The notes below the pieces were generated by a model. The model saw only the letters and a program-made list of their open reading frames with translations. It made no database searches and had not been told where the DNA came from. This document shows, in pieces, positions 26,549 through 35,793 of a stretch of 64,000 nucleotides of DNA. The number at the start of each line of letters is the position of its first letter. The stretch's first letter is position 1. Source of the DNA: JBEULC01 sp045504435 (GTDB lineage Bacteria > Pseudomonadota > Alphaproteobacteria > WRAU01 > Hepatincolaceae); NCBI GenBank assembly GCA_045504435.1, contig JBEULC010000001.1, positions 248,001 through 312,000 of the forward strand, read 5' to 3'. Made by a program: the position numbers and the translations under genes.

Positions 26549-27496
26549 AGGTAGTAAAAACTTCAACCTATTAGGCGCGCCTAAACCCTCTACCGTAGCT
26601 TCTAAAACTATAGGGGAATTAGAAGATCCTATAAAGATGATTTTTATTGAGCTGGGTATTAATTTTTTTAAATTTTCAAGCCTATATGAAGAACAAACTA
26701 AATAAAAGTACTTGGTTAAATAATATTTATCTATAATTGTAATCTGATCTAATTCTATAAAAACTTCTTTCTCAGCTACCAAGATGTAAAACAATTGCTC
26801 ACTAAATACATCTTTTTGATTTAAAGTTACACAAAAAGCGTTAACCCCTTGAAAATAATTAGCCTGGTTAGAAGGAGAAACTTGGGGGTTAGGGGAGGGT
26901 AAATTATGATAAACCAAAAGCTTAAAATCTTGAATATGAGGTAAAATTAGATTTATCCTTAAATCTTTAAATTCTGCTTGTAAAAATAGCGACCACCAGG
27001 GCTGCTCACAAACCTTGCTTGATTTTGCTTTAATAGAATTATTATTAGATGGGGAAGGAACTTGAAAAATGCCGCAATCAGCTTTTTTGTTAGCAATTAA
27101 ACTAAATATTTCCTTTGCATCTTTGTTTAAGCTAAAATTAGAATGGCTACCGAAATGGTCTTTAGTAATTTCCCATAAAGGGAAAATCTCCGCAGAATTT
27201 TTAAAAGAAGGGCTTTGAAAAATAGCAATCCGCAAATCACACTCTATTTTTAACGTTGCTGAAATAATCTCCCGCCAAATCCGTTGCATATATACTTTAT
27301 CATAAAGGCCAAAATCCTTTTTATATAGGTTACTTGCCATATCTACCTCTCTTTTAAAGGCAATTTTATAGGGCCAATGCTCTTTGATTTTTTTTACCTT
27401 AGGTATAATAAAACTTCTTTTTCTTAATAAATTGATGATTTCTTTATCAAGTTGATTTATAATCTTTCTAAGTTTTAATAATTTAATTTTATCCAT
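26546..27496 (-). CDS. AroQ-type chorismate mutase domain protein with C-terminal extension
   Basis: The first 95 residues look like an all-helical AroQ chorismate mutase, which converts chorismate to prephenate. LRKIINQLDKEIINLLRKRS and the later FKRE keep the expected Arg, Lys and Glu positions, while the last helix carries IISATLKIE, where E. coli has its active-site Gln. The remaining roughly 220 residues show no family I recognise; similar two-part proteins of about 290 residues occur in alphaproteobacteria. No other aromatic amino-acid gene lies nearby, so function in a reduced genome is uncertain. Confidence 0.6.
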   Translation of the reverse strand: MDKIKLLKLRKIINQLDKEIINLLRKRSFIIPKVKKIKEHWPYKIAFKREVDMASNLYKKDFGLYDKVYMQRIWREIISATLKIECDLRIAIFQSPSFKNSAEIFPLWEITKDHFGSHSNFSLNKDAKEIFSLIANKKADCGIFQVPSPSNNNSIKAKSSKVCEQPWWSLFLQAEFKDLRINLILPHIQDFKLLVYHNLPSPNPQVSPSNQANYFQGVNAFCVTLNQKDVFSEQLFYILVAEKEVFIELDQITIIDKYYLTKYFYLVCSSYRLENLKKLIPSSIKIIFIGSSNSPIVLEATVEGLGAPNRLKFLLP

Positions 27497-27567
27497 CTTT
27501 AGGTTACCTGCGTTATAAAATTTATTTTTAAGCTTACTTTATTAGTATAATCTTTAAGGGAATTCTC

Positions 27568-28335
27568 ATGCAATGGACTTTTATTAAAGTTTTAAAAGAT
27601 AATTATGTTTGGGTTTTATATAACGCTAACAAAGAAGCTATAATTATCGATTGTGGCGATTCACAGGTTGTTAAAAGCTTTTTAGATAACCACCATCTAA
27701 CCTTAAAGTACATTTTACTTACTCATTCTCATTATGATCATAAAGATGGTATTAAAGAACTACAAGCTGCCACTAATGCCTTAGTTGTTGGCAATAAAAA
27801 TTATGCTCAGCGCTTGCCTAAATTAGATATTGCTGCTGATTACAACCAAGAGCTAGTTTTGCTTGAGCAAAAATTAGCCGTTTTAAATACCGCCGGACAT
27901 TGTGCCGACCATATTTCATATTATTTTAACGATTTAAAAATGCTATTTTGTGGAGATTGTGTTTTTTCTTTAGGCTGCGGACGCATTTTTGAAGGTACTC
28001 CAAAAGAGATGATAAATTCTTTTAATCTTTTAAAAAGATTACCTAAGGAAAGCTTAGTGTTCCCTGGGCATGAATATACTAAATCTAATCTTATTTTTAC
28101 TAAATCTTTAGATTTTTTTAATCTTGAGGAAAGAGAAAATTTTATTCTTAATAATGAGGTAACCTTACCTTCTACGTGGGATTTTGAACTTAAATGCAAT
28201 CCCTTTTTAAATTTGGATAATAAGTCATTTCAAAGACATATAGAAAATAAAGAAGGCCTAACAGAAGGTGCAATGTCAGATCAAGAAAAATTTCTCCAGC
28301 GCTTAAGGTTTTTAAAAAATGCTGCCTTGCAGTAA
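27568..28335 (+). CDS. gloB: Hydroxyacylglutathione hydrolase (glyoxalase II)
   Basis: Hydrolyses S-lactoylglutathione to lactate and glutathione, the second step of methylglyoxal removal. The 255-residue metallo-beta-lactamase-fold protein has the binuclear-metal motif THSHYDH (residues 52-58), H111 in GHCAD, D130 in FCGD and H168 in PGHEY. The glutathione-binding stretch CGRIFEGTPKEM is typical of GloB. It is divergent from the chorismate-mutase-like gene and convergent with queG. Confidence 0.94.
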   Translation: MQWTFIKVLKDNYVWVLYNANKEAIIIDCGDSQVVKSFLDNHHLTLKYILLTHSHYDHKDGIKELQAATNALVVGNKNYAQRLPKLDIAADYNQELVLLEQKLAVLNTAGHCADHISYYFNDLKMLFCGDCVFSLGCGRIFEGTPKEMINSFNLLKRLPKESLVFPGHEYTKSNLIFTKSLDFFNLEERENFILNNEVTLPSTWDFELKCNPFLNLDNKSFQRHIENKEGLTEGAMSDQEKFLQRLRFLKNAALQ

Positions 28336-28349
28336 AGCTAATTTATACT

Positions 28350-29417
28350 TTAATAAAGTGCTAAGCTATTAATTGCCTTATGCGCTAATTCCTTAATATT
28401 TACATCATTATATTGTATATAAGGTAAAATATAAGGGATTAATTCTTTATTTTGGGAATTTTTAGCAGCAATTAGTATATTTCTTAAGATTACTAGATAT
28501 CCGGTACGTTTTAAGGGGGTAAACTTAAAAATTTCTAAAAATTTTGTTTCTTGTAATTGTAAAAATTCTTTTAAATTTCCTGGATATAACGGATTATTTT
28601 GCGTTTCTGGAATCAGGCTGTTTTTTTGCCATTTATTAAATGGGCACACACTTAAACAATCGTCACATCCAAAGATTTTATTATCTATGGGCACCTGAAG
28701 CAATTCTTCTATAGCACTTTTATGCTCTATGGTTAAATAAGATATGCACTTTTTTACTTCTAATTTATAAGGGGTTAAAGCGCCTGTAGGGCAAGCAACA
28801 ATACATTTATTACATGTACCACATAAATTTCTATGAGGCGCATCTTTTGGTAGTTCAAGCTCAGTTAAAATAACTCCTAAAAACAACCAAGAACCAAATT
28901 CTTGGGATACTATGCAAGTGTGTTTACCTTGCCATCCTATTTTAGTTTGCTTTGCCAATACTTTTTCTAAAATAGGGGCTGAATCAACAAAATATCTGCT
29001 TTGCGCTGTAAATTTTTCTGCCATAAATTTAGCTAACAGCTTAACCCTTTTATAAACCCAACGGTGATAATCTTCTCTTTGATGAGCATACAGGCTAATT
29101 TTATAATCACTTGTATTTGTAGAAGAAATTTTACAATCATTAGTACTAAGTGATTGGTGATAATAATTTACCCCCACTAAAATAGCAGTTTTAGCCTCAG
29201 GGAATAATAGTTTAGGATTACTTCTTAGTTCTTTTCTCGTTTCCATCCATTGCATTTCTCCATAATTATCTTGAGCCAAATAACTAAGATAATTCTGCAA
29301 ATCAGCATCTGGTATAACAGGCTCCGTAAACCCTATACTGGATATTCCTAAATCTATTTTGGCGTAATCACTAATACATTGCTTAATATTTAATGCGTTA
29401 TTCAATTTTTTATCCAA
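28350..29417 (-). CDS. queG: Epoxyqueuosine reductase
   Basis: Reduces epoxyqueuosine to queuosine in the wobble position of tRNAs, using a cobalamin cofactor and two [4Fe-4S] clusters. The 355-residue protein has the catalytic Asp in FVDSAPILEK (D145), the first cluster motif at C199, C202, C205 and C209, and the second at C251, C254, C258 with a further Cys at 224. The C-terminal HEAT-like helices are present. Its need for cobalamin agrees with the corrinoid adenosyltransferase in this window. nth lies 30 bases upstream on the same strand. Confidence 0.95.
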   Translation of the reverse strand: MDKKLNNALNIKQCISDYAKIDLGISSIGFTEPVIPDADLQNYLSYLAQDNYGEMQWMETRKELRSNPKLLFPEAKTAILVGVNYYHQSLSTNDCKISSTNTSDYKISLYAHQREDYHRWVYKRVKLLAKFMAEKFTAQSRYFVDSAPILEKVLAKQTKIGWQGKHTCIVSQEFGSWLFLGVILTELELPKDAPHRNLCGTCNKCIVACPTGALTPYKLEVKKCISYLTIEHKSAIEELLQVPIDNKIFGCDDCLSVCPFNKWQKNSLIPETQNNPLYPGNLKEFLQLQETKFLEIFKFTPLKRTGYLVILRNILIAAKNSQNKELIPYILPYIQYNDVNIKELAHKAINSLALY

Positions 29418-29447
29418 TAAATTATTTAATTTATACTCTCTTGATAA

Positions 29448-30089
29448 TTATCTAATTAGCTCATTTAAATAAAATTTACAAAGGTGAGAAATTTTACAAA
29501 TTTCACATTGGGGCTTTCTCATTTTACAGATGTATCTGCCATGCAAAATAAGCAAATGGTGAGCTTTATATTTATGAAACTTTGGTACTTTTTGCAATAG
29601 ATCGCTCTCTACTCCTTCTACTGTGTTAGCTTCACTTAATCCTAATCTTTTAGAAACTCTAAACACGTGAGTATCTACACCGATAGTTTCATGGCCAAAG
29701 GCTTCATTTAGCACTACATTAGCGGTTTTCCTGCCTACCCCTGGTAAGCTAACTAACTGATCAAAATCTTCAGGTACTTGTGAATTAAAATTAGAGATCA
29801 AGTTTTGTGCCAGTAACATAATATGTTTGGCCTTATTTTTATATAATCCGATGGATTTAATATGCTTAATTAACTCTATTTCCCCTAATTTAATAATATC
29901 TTGAGGCTCCTGTATAATTTGGAAAAGCTTTTGGGTAGCAAGATTTACTGAAACATCCTTTGCTTGAGAAGACAATACTACAGCGAGTAACAAAGTAAAA
30001 TTATTGGTATAATTAAGTTCAGTTTTAGGAGTTTCAATAGTAACAGCAAGTATAGAAAATATTTCACTAATTTGATTTTGGTTTAGCAT
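29448..30089 (-). CDS. nth: Endonuclease III (DNA glycosylase/AP lyase)
   Basis: Removes oxidised pyrimidines and cuts the DNA at the abasic site. The 213-residue protein has the helix-hairpin-helix LPGVGRKTANVV with catalytic K121, the catalytic Asp in VDTH (D139), and the C-terminal [4Fe-4S] motif C188-x6-C195-x2-C198-x5-C204. Length and motif spacing match the family exactly. It probably shares a transcript with queG. Confidence 0.96.
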   Translation of the reverse strand: MLNQNQISEIFSILAVTIETPKTELNYTNNFTLLLAVVLSSQAKDVSVNLATQKLFQIIQEPQDIIKLGEIELIKHIKSIGLYKNKAKHIMLLAQNLISNFNSQVPEDFDQLVSLPGVGRKTANVVLNEAFGHETIGVDTHVFRVSKRLGLSEANTVEGVESDLLQKVPKFHKYKAHHLLILHGRYICKMRKPQCEICKISHLCKFYLNELIR

Positions 30090-30153
30090 ATTAACCTGTT
30101 AAATCATACAATTTTTACCCCAGTTGTTTTTTATCATCTTTAGGAAAGTACCT

Positions 30154-31138
30154 TTAATTTTTTCTTTGCTGTTGGATAAAGTTAATAGCAAATATAAGCT
30201 TTAATAGCAATTTACACGATTTATAAGGGGTTTTTTGGCGGTACCAATATAATCTATAATATGAACGGCTATGCGCATTTAAATGCTTACTTGGTTTATA
30301 GCTACCCACATAATGAATAATATAAGGGTTATCTAAAGCATCCTTAAGTTCTAAATATTCTGCTAGAGTTAGATTAGATTTTTATTACCATTTTGCAAAA
30401 TTTAAGCCTAATTACATACCCCGCCCTCAAAATGCCCTCTATGAGATAACTGTTTAATTTGCCCTTTAAAAGTACAGTTAATGATATCTTGATCATTGGA
30501 AGGCCAACTAGGAAATTTATATTGTAAATCCACCATAAGATTGGCTTTATTATACTCACGAATTTTTTTTAAATTAAAAATTAATACTGCCGATTATATA
30601 TAATTAGCCACCTCTTCTTTATAAAATTCTACCATATTAAAATAACTATCCTCTGCTGTCATTAGAGTTTTATCTAATGTTATAGGCGCATTAGTATCTC
30701 GCAAAAGATCTATCATTAAAAATCCCTAACTCCTTCTACATAAAAATTTTGCATTTCTTCGTGTAAAAGTTTGTTGAGATCAGTTAATACGATGATATCG
30801 CAATCTAGGTAGATTATTTTATCTAAATAAGTAAATAAACGCGTCATATATAACCTATAAATACCTTCTTTACTATATTAGATGCCTCCTAGTACGTAAT
30901 CATCTTTAGCAATACCACTTAAGTCTACAAATTCTATGGTAGATAATTTATGTTTGCTTAAATCAAGAAGAGATAAAATTTTATTTTGTTCTTTAACCTC
31001 TATAGTTGAATGTAAAATATGGATTTTGATTAAAGATGTATTAGCTGCATTAATAAAAATTTAGGCAATAGAAGTAACCATGTGCGGTAAATAATATTTA
31101 TTACTGGCAAATACTATATTTAAATCCTTATTATCCAT
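30154..31138 (-). pseudogene. Decayed GT8 glycosyltransferase, third member of a tandem array
   Basis: Translation from 31138 matches the two intact GT8 genes downstream in coordinates: FASNKYYLPHM, IKIHILHSTIEVKEQNKIL and YLDCDIIVLTDLNKLL are recognisable. The frame is broken by in-frame stops at codon 26 (31061-31063), codon 87 (30878-30880) and codon 141 (30716-30718). Further down, homology resumes in other frames, for example AVLIFNLKKIREYNKANLM, DQDIINCTFKGQIK and YRQKTPYK, with a shortened middle. It lies directly downstream of the intact copy at 31157 and ends near 30154. The gene cannot make a functional enzyme. Confidence 0.85.
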
Positions 31139-31156
31139 TTTTAACTTTCTTTAATT

Positions 31157-32179
31157 CTACGCACTTTTTATTAGTTTTTTTTTAAACAAATTTAAAATAT
31201 ATTGTTTGAAGCTTTTTCTTTGTTTTCTGAAAAAATTAAGAAGAAATACGCTCTTTAAAATTAAATTATGGTACCTATAAGGGGTGTACTGGCGGTATAT
31301 CCAATATTCTTTATAATATAATCTTATAAAAGCTCTGGAATGTTTATTAGGTTTAAAGTGACCAGCATAATGTATTATATAGGGATTTTCCATCGCATCT
31401 TTAAATTCTGCGTTTTCTTTAGGAGTTAATAATAGCTGCTCTTTTCCCTCTCCTCTTATAGCCTTCTCATACAACCAACCCCCAAAGTTCCATCTGCCTG
31501 ATAAATGCTTAATTTGGTTTTTAAAAGCATAATTGATAATATCTTGATCAAGCCACCATAAGTTAGGAAATTTCTCTTGAATTTCTAACATGACATTTTC
31601 TTTATGATCTTGTCTGATTTTTTTTAAATTAAAGACTAAAACTGCTGCTTGTATATATTTAGTTATATCTTCATGTGAAAAATTTAAGACACTATTATAA
31701 TAATCAAATATTCCTCCACCTTGGCCCTTAATAATTTTATTCTCTTTAGCATAATGTATCAATATCTGATCTTTGGTGCCTGCTATATATAAATTGCTCA
31801 TATCTTCATCTAAAAGCTTTCTTAGATCAGTTAAAACTATTGTATCACAATCTAAATAAATTAATCTATCTAGAATAGGGAATAATTTTACTATATATAG
31901 TCTGTACATAGTCTCTACGGAATAATAACCTCCAATCTCATAATCAATTTTAATATTAGTTAAATCCATAAATTCTATAGTAGATAATTTATTTTTACTT
32001 AAAGACAACAAAGATAAAATTTTATTTTGTTCTTTAACATCTATAGTTGAATGTAAAATATGGATTTTGATTAAAGAGGTACTAGCTGCATTAATAAAAA
32101 TTGAGGCGATACAAGTAGCCATATGAGGTAAATAATATTTATTACTGGCAAATACAATATTTATTTCTTTAATTTGCAT
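31157..32179 (-). CDS. GT8-family glycosyltransferase (LPS galactosyl/glucosyltransferase type), copy A
   Basis: A 340-residue retaining GT-A transferase that would add galactose or glucose to a lipopolysaccharide-type core. The start INIVFASNKYYLPHMATCI is typical of the LgtC/RfaJ group. The metal-binding DxD is D110-C-D112 in IYLDCDTIVLTDL, and the C-terminal donor-phosphate motif is HYAGHFKPNKHS. A basic C-terminal tail (LNLFKKKLIKSA) suggests membrane association. It is one of two intact genes in an array of four related sequences. Acceptor is unknown; galE could supply UDP-galactose. Confidence 0.88.
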   Translation of the reverse strand: MQIKEINIVFASNKYYLPHMATCIASIFINAASTSLIKIHILHSTIDVKEQNKILSLLSLSKNKLSTIEFMDLTNIKIDYEIGGYYSVETMYRLYIVKLFPILDRLIYLDCDTIVLTDLRKLLDEDMSNLYIAGTKDQILIHYAKENKIIKGQGGGIFDYYNSVLNFSHEDITKYIQAAVLVFNLKKIRQDHKENVMLEIQEKFPNLWWLDQDIINYAFKNQIKHLSGRWNFGGWLYEKAIRGEGKEQLLLTPKENAEFKDAMENPYIIHYAGHFKPNKHSRAFIRLYYKEYWIYRQYTPYRYHNLILKSVFLLNFFRKQRKSFKQYILNLFKKKLIKSA

Positions 32180-32199
32180 AAATGTGTCTTTTCTACTTT

Positions 32200-32470
32200 T
32201 TTAATTTTTTATTAACTTTTAATAGCCTTCTTACTCTTCTTTTTAGAGACTTACTTTCTTTAGGTTATTTAATAAAAAATTATTCCTTAGGAGTCAATTA
32301 AAATATGTATAATAAGGTTGTTGGCGATAAATAAGATATAATCTAGAAATTTCCCCTAGCGTTTTAAATTATAACATTTCCTCAATGGTGAGCAAAAATT
32401 TCTTTTTATCTATTTCTAAAATGCTCCCTTTCGATAACCCCCTACTAAATTTTTACCCTAGCTTCTAAAT
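32200..32470 (-). pseudogene. Short GT8 remnant between the two intact copies
   Basis: Minus-strand translation gives pieces that line up with the C-terminal third of the neighbouring GT8 proteins. ARVKI, two stops and GVIE match ARWNFGGWSIE; DKKKFLLTIEEML matches EKKLLLTSKEHKEF in another frame; and YLIYRQQPYYTYFN matches YWVYRQQTPY. The first two thirds of the gene are missing. The spacer between the intact copies is therefore explained as a strongly eroded fourth member of the array. Ends are approximate. Confidence 0.65.
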
Positions 32471-32510
32471 TTTTAATAGGAACTTAGGTATAATTAGCGA
32501 TAGGATTTCT

Positions 32511-33554
32511 CTATTTTTTATCTTTCCTGCATTTTAGAAATAAATTATTAGTTTTTCTTAAATTTATAATCCATTTCTTTAGCCGTTTTTTATAACCTCT
32601 AAAAAAATTAAGGAAAAATATAGTTTTTAAATACCCATTTTTAATCTTATAAGGAGTTTGCTGACGATAAACCCAATATAGTTTATAATACAATTTATTA
32701 AAAGTTTTAGAATGCCTACTAGGCTTATGGGAACCTACATAATGAATAATATAAGGGTTTTTCATAGCATCTTTAAATTCTTTATGCTCTTTAGAAGTTA
32801 ATAGAAGCTTTTTTTCGTCCTGGTCTTTTATTGCTTCTTCTATTGACCAACCACCAAAATTCCATCTAGCAGATAAATGTTTAATTTGCCCTTTAAACGA
32901 ATAATTAATAATATCTTGATCAGCTAATAATAATCTAGGAAATTTCTCTTGAATTTCTAACATTAAAGTTGCTTTATTATCTTGCCTAATTTTTTTTAAA
33001 TTAAAAACTATAACTGCTGATTGTACATATTTAGCAAAATCAGCATGAGAAAAATTTAAGGTAGCGTTATAATGCTCAAATAAATTTATCTGATGGCCTT
33101 TGATCAAGGTGCCAACTTCTCTAGAATAATTCATCATTATAAAATCTTTAACCCCTGCCAAATAAAAATGGGTTAAATCTTCCTCTAGGAGTTTATTTAA
33201 ATCGGTTAACACAATTGTATCGCAATCTAGGTATATTAGTTTATTTAAATCAGGAAACAAATCTACTACATACAAACGATACATAGCCTCTATAGAAAAA
33301 TATTTACCAACTTCATAAGGTACTGCAATGTAAGTTAAATCTAAAAATTCTATGATAGATAAATTGTTTTTGCTTAATTTGAGCAGCGATAAAATTTCAT
33401 TTTGCTCTTCAAGGGTTATACTGGAATGCAAAATATGAATTTTGATAATTGAAGTAGGAGCAGCATTGATAAAAATTGAGGCTATACAAGTAGCCATATG
33501 AGGTAAATAAAACTTATTACTTGCAAATACGATATTTAACTCATTAGTTACCAT
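32511..33554 (-). CDS. GT8-family glycosyltransferase, copy B
   Basis: Paralogue of copy A, 347 residues from ATG 33554, which has AAGG nine bases upstream and aligns with the start of copy A; an earlier ATG (33578) would add eight residues. D110-C-D112 in IYLDCDTIVLTDL is the metal site and HYVGSHKPSRHS the C-terminal donor motif. The tail is again Lys/Arg-rich. Most differences from copy A lie between residues 125 and 170 and in the last 60 residues, which may set acceptor choice. It is the first gene of the array in transcription order. Confidence 0.88.
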   Translation of the reverse strand: MVTNELNIVFASNKFYLPHMATCIASIFINAAPTSIIKIHILHSSITLEEQNEILSLLKLSKNNLSIIEFLDLTYIAVPYEVGKYFSIEAMYRLYVVDLFPDLNKLIYLDCDTIVLTDLNKLLEEDLTHFYLAGVKDFIMMNYSREVGTLIKGHQINLFEHYNATLNFSHADFAKYVQSAVIVFNLKKIRQDNKATLMLEIQEKFPRLLLADQDIINYSFKGQIKHLSARWNFGGWSIEEAIKDQDEKKLLLTSKEHKEFKDAMKNPYIIHYVGSHKPSRHSKTFNKLYYKLYWVYRQQTPYKIKNGYLKTIFFLNFFRGYKKRLKKWIINLRKTNNLFLKCRKDKK

Positions 33555-33701
33555 ATAAAAGAGCCTTAATATATACATTATAGTGAATAATTATAAAGTG
33601 CCTAATTGTTTAGTACTTTTATAATTATACCTTAATTTAATACATCTTTATATAAAAACCCTAACTAAAAGTGTTTTACAATTAAAAAATGCACAGTAAT
33701 T

Positions 33702-34508
33702 TTAAGATATATTTAAAACATCCCGCATGCTATACAAACCAGGTTTGCGATATTTTATCCATAAAACAGCGCGCACTGCTCCTACACAAAAAACTTTTCT
33801 ATTAAGGGCAGTATGCTTAATTTCTATAGTTTCACCCTCCCCTAAAAACATAACTTTATGCTCACCTATAACATCTCCTCCTCTTACTGAAGAGATTCCT
33901 ATTTCTCCTGGTATTCTAGGACCTATTAAACCATTTCTTCCAACTCTTACATTATTATTATAAGTTTTCTTTTGTGCTTTAAGTATAGCATTTGCTAAAG
34001 AAATAGCCGTACCTGAAGGGGAATCTATTTTATTTTTATGATGAATTTCTGTAATCTCCACATCAAACCCCTGGTCAGGCAAAGATTGAGCTAAAATAGA
34101 AATTATCTCAATTAACATATTAACACCTAAGCTCATGTTAGAAGCTTTAACAATAGGGATATCTTTAGAATACTCGTTAATTTCCTTTAGTTGAGCCTCA
34201 CTAAATCCTGTGGTTCCCACTACCACAGGCACTTTTAATTTAGCGCAAAGGGCGATATGCTTTATAGAGCTATAAGCATTACAAAAATCAATAACCACAT
34301 CAGCTTTTTGGATAGCTTCTTGGGGATTTTTGGATACTAAAATCTTGAGCTCCACCCCTAAATGAGATACCAACCCCAAATCTTGGTCAATTTCCTTATG
34401 CGCTTTATGTTCAACGCCCGCCACAATCGTTATATCAGGATTTGTATGGATATAGCTAACTAATTGTTTCCCCAATTGGCCGCAACATCCCATAATAGCT
34501 ACTTTCAT
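33702..34508 (-). CDS. dapB: 4-hydroxy-tetrahydrodipicolinate reductase
   Basis: Reduces hydroxytetrahydrodipicolinate with NAD(P)H in the diaminopimelate/lysine pathway, needed for peptidoglycan cross-links. The protein is 268 residues from ATG 34508; the ATG one codon earlier is less well spaced from AAGGG. The Rossmann start VAIMGCCGQLGKQL, VVGTTGFSEAQL, and the catalytic His/Lys segment EIHHKNKIDSPSGTA are all conserved. Keeping dapB implies that peptidoglycan or lysine precursors are still made. dnaJ lies 27 bases upstream on the same strand. Confidence 0.95.
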   Translation of the reverse strand: MKVAIMGCCGQLGKQLVSYIHTNPDITIVAGVEHKAHKEIDQDLGLVSHLGVELKILVSKNPQEAIQKADVVIDFCNAYSSIKHIALCAKLKVPVVVGTTGFSEAQLKEINEYSKDIPIVKASNMSLGVNMLIEIISILAQSLPDQGFDVEITEIHHKNKIDSPSGTAISLANAILKAQKKTYNNNVRVGRNGLIGPRIPGEIGISSVRGGDVIGEHKVMFLGEGETIEIKHTALNRKVFCVGAVRAVLWIKYRKPGLYSMRDVLNIS

Positions 34509-34535
34509 CATCAGCCCTTAAAAAGGATTATAATT

Positions 34536-35636
34536 TTATTTAATCGCTTTTGCTTTGAATCTATTCTTTTTATCTACCGCAAAATGAGTTTGCAAAGCTT
34601 TAATTTGCTCTTTGTTTAAATTAGTTGGGGTTTCGATAAAAATATCAATAAATAAATCTCCTCTATTACTACTATTAATCTGATACATACCTTTGTTTTT
34701 TACGCGTATTCTTTGACCATTTACTATGCCTTTAGGAATTTCTATCTCAAGTTCTTTTTTATCGATATTTATGATGTCAATATTTTCTCCTAAAGCAGCG
34801 ATAATCATCGGTACATAGATTTGCATGTATAAATCATTACCATTGCGAACAAAATATTTATGAGGTGCGCAGTTTACAGCGATATAAAGATCACCTGATT
34901 TAGTGCCATTTAAACCAGCTTCCCCTTCACCGGTAAGCTTAATCCTCATACCTTCATCTATACCTGCAGGAATCTTAACCGCCAAGGTCTTATTTTTTCT
35001 TATTCTGCCACTGCCTGAACAGTGTTTACAAGGATTTTTAATAACCTTGCCACTACCTGAACAACGAGCACACACCTGCTCTACGGAAAAAAAGCCAGAT
35101 TTTTTTCTAGTTCTACCATTGCCGTTACAATCAGTGCATGTAGAGTGTTCTAAAGTGCCTTGTGCACCTTTGCCTTGGCACTGCTCACAAGAACATAATG
35201 TATTAAGCTGAATGTCCTTTTCTACTCCAAAAAACACATCTTCTAGCGATAAAGCTAAATTATATAATAGATCATTACCTTTTTGGGGGTGTGATCTCCT
35301 ACCTTTCCCTCCAAGCATTTCCCCAAACACATCTTCTATATCGTCAAAAAATGAGCCAAACCCCCCAAATCCTCCGCTGAAACCTTCAAAACCGCTACGT
35401 CCAGCATTTCCGCCTTTGGGATCATAGGCTCCACTATCATAGGCCGCCCTTTTACTAGGGTCTTTCAACACTTCATAAGCTTCATTTAATTCTTTAAATT
35501 GCTTTTCTGCTGCTTCTTTATTTGTCGGATTTTTATCAGGATGGTATTTCATAGCTAATTTTCTGTAGGCTGCTTTTAATTCTGCCTCATCAGCTGATTT
35601 AGCAACCTCTAAAATTTCGTAGTAATCTTTGCTCAT
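34536..35636 (-). CDS. dnaJ: Chaperone protein DnaJ
   Basis: Co-chaperone that delivers unfolded proteins to DnaK and stimulates its ATPase. The 366-residue protein has a J domain with HPD at 32-34, a Gly/Phe-rich linker (about 75-110), four CxxCxGxG zinc repeats (about 145-220) and the two C-terminal beta domains. All eight zinc Cys are present. It lies downstream of dnaK on the same strand with a 157-base gap that holds an inverted repeat. Confidence 0.96.
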   Translation of the reverse strand: MSKDYYEILEVAKSADEAELKAAYRKLAMKYHPDKNPTNKEAAEKQFKELNEAYEVLKDPSKRAAYDSGAYDPKGGNAGRSGFEGFSGGFGGFGSFFDDIEDVFGEMLGGKGRRSHPQKGNDLLYNLALSLEDVFFGVEKDIQLNTLCSCEQCQGKGAQGTLEHSTCTDCNGNGRTRKKSGFFSVEQVCARCSGSGKVIKNPCKHCSGSGRIRKNKTLAVKIPAGIDEGMRIKLTGEGEAGLNGTKSGDLYIAVNCAPHKYFVRNGNDLYMQIYVPMIIAALGENIDIINIDKKELEIEIPKGIVNGQRIRVKNKGMYQINSSNRGDLFIDIFIETPTNLNKEQIKALQTHFAVDKKNRFKAKAIK

Positions 35637-35704
35637 ATGGTTTACTTACTTTATTAAATTTAATTTGCACTTGAAATATATTAGTTAGCTTACTATAAAA
35701 TAAC

Positions 35705-35734
35705 GATCTCACAACAAGTTAATATTATGAGATC
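35705..35734 (-). terminator. Inverted repeat between dnaK and dnaJ
   Basis: GATCTCA (35705-35711) and TGAGATC (35728-35734) form a perfect 7-bp stem with a 16-base loop. A short T-rich stretch follows on the minus strand and TTTTTT on the plus side. It could partly end dnaK transcription so that dnaJ is made at lower level. Confidence 0.35.
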
Positions 35735-35793
35735 ACTACTTTTTTAGTTGTAAAGCATTAGGAAATAATAATTATATATTTAATTAATTTATT

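Noticed and set aside
30374..30559. 61-codon minus-strand frame as an independent gene
   Set aside because: It is one frame of the GT8 pseudogene; the neighbouring frames there carry the recognisable GT8 pieces.
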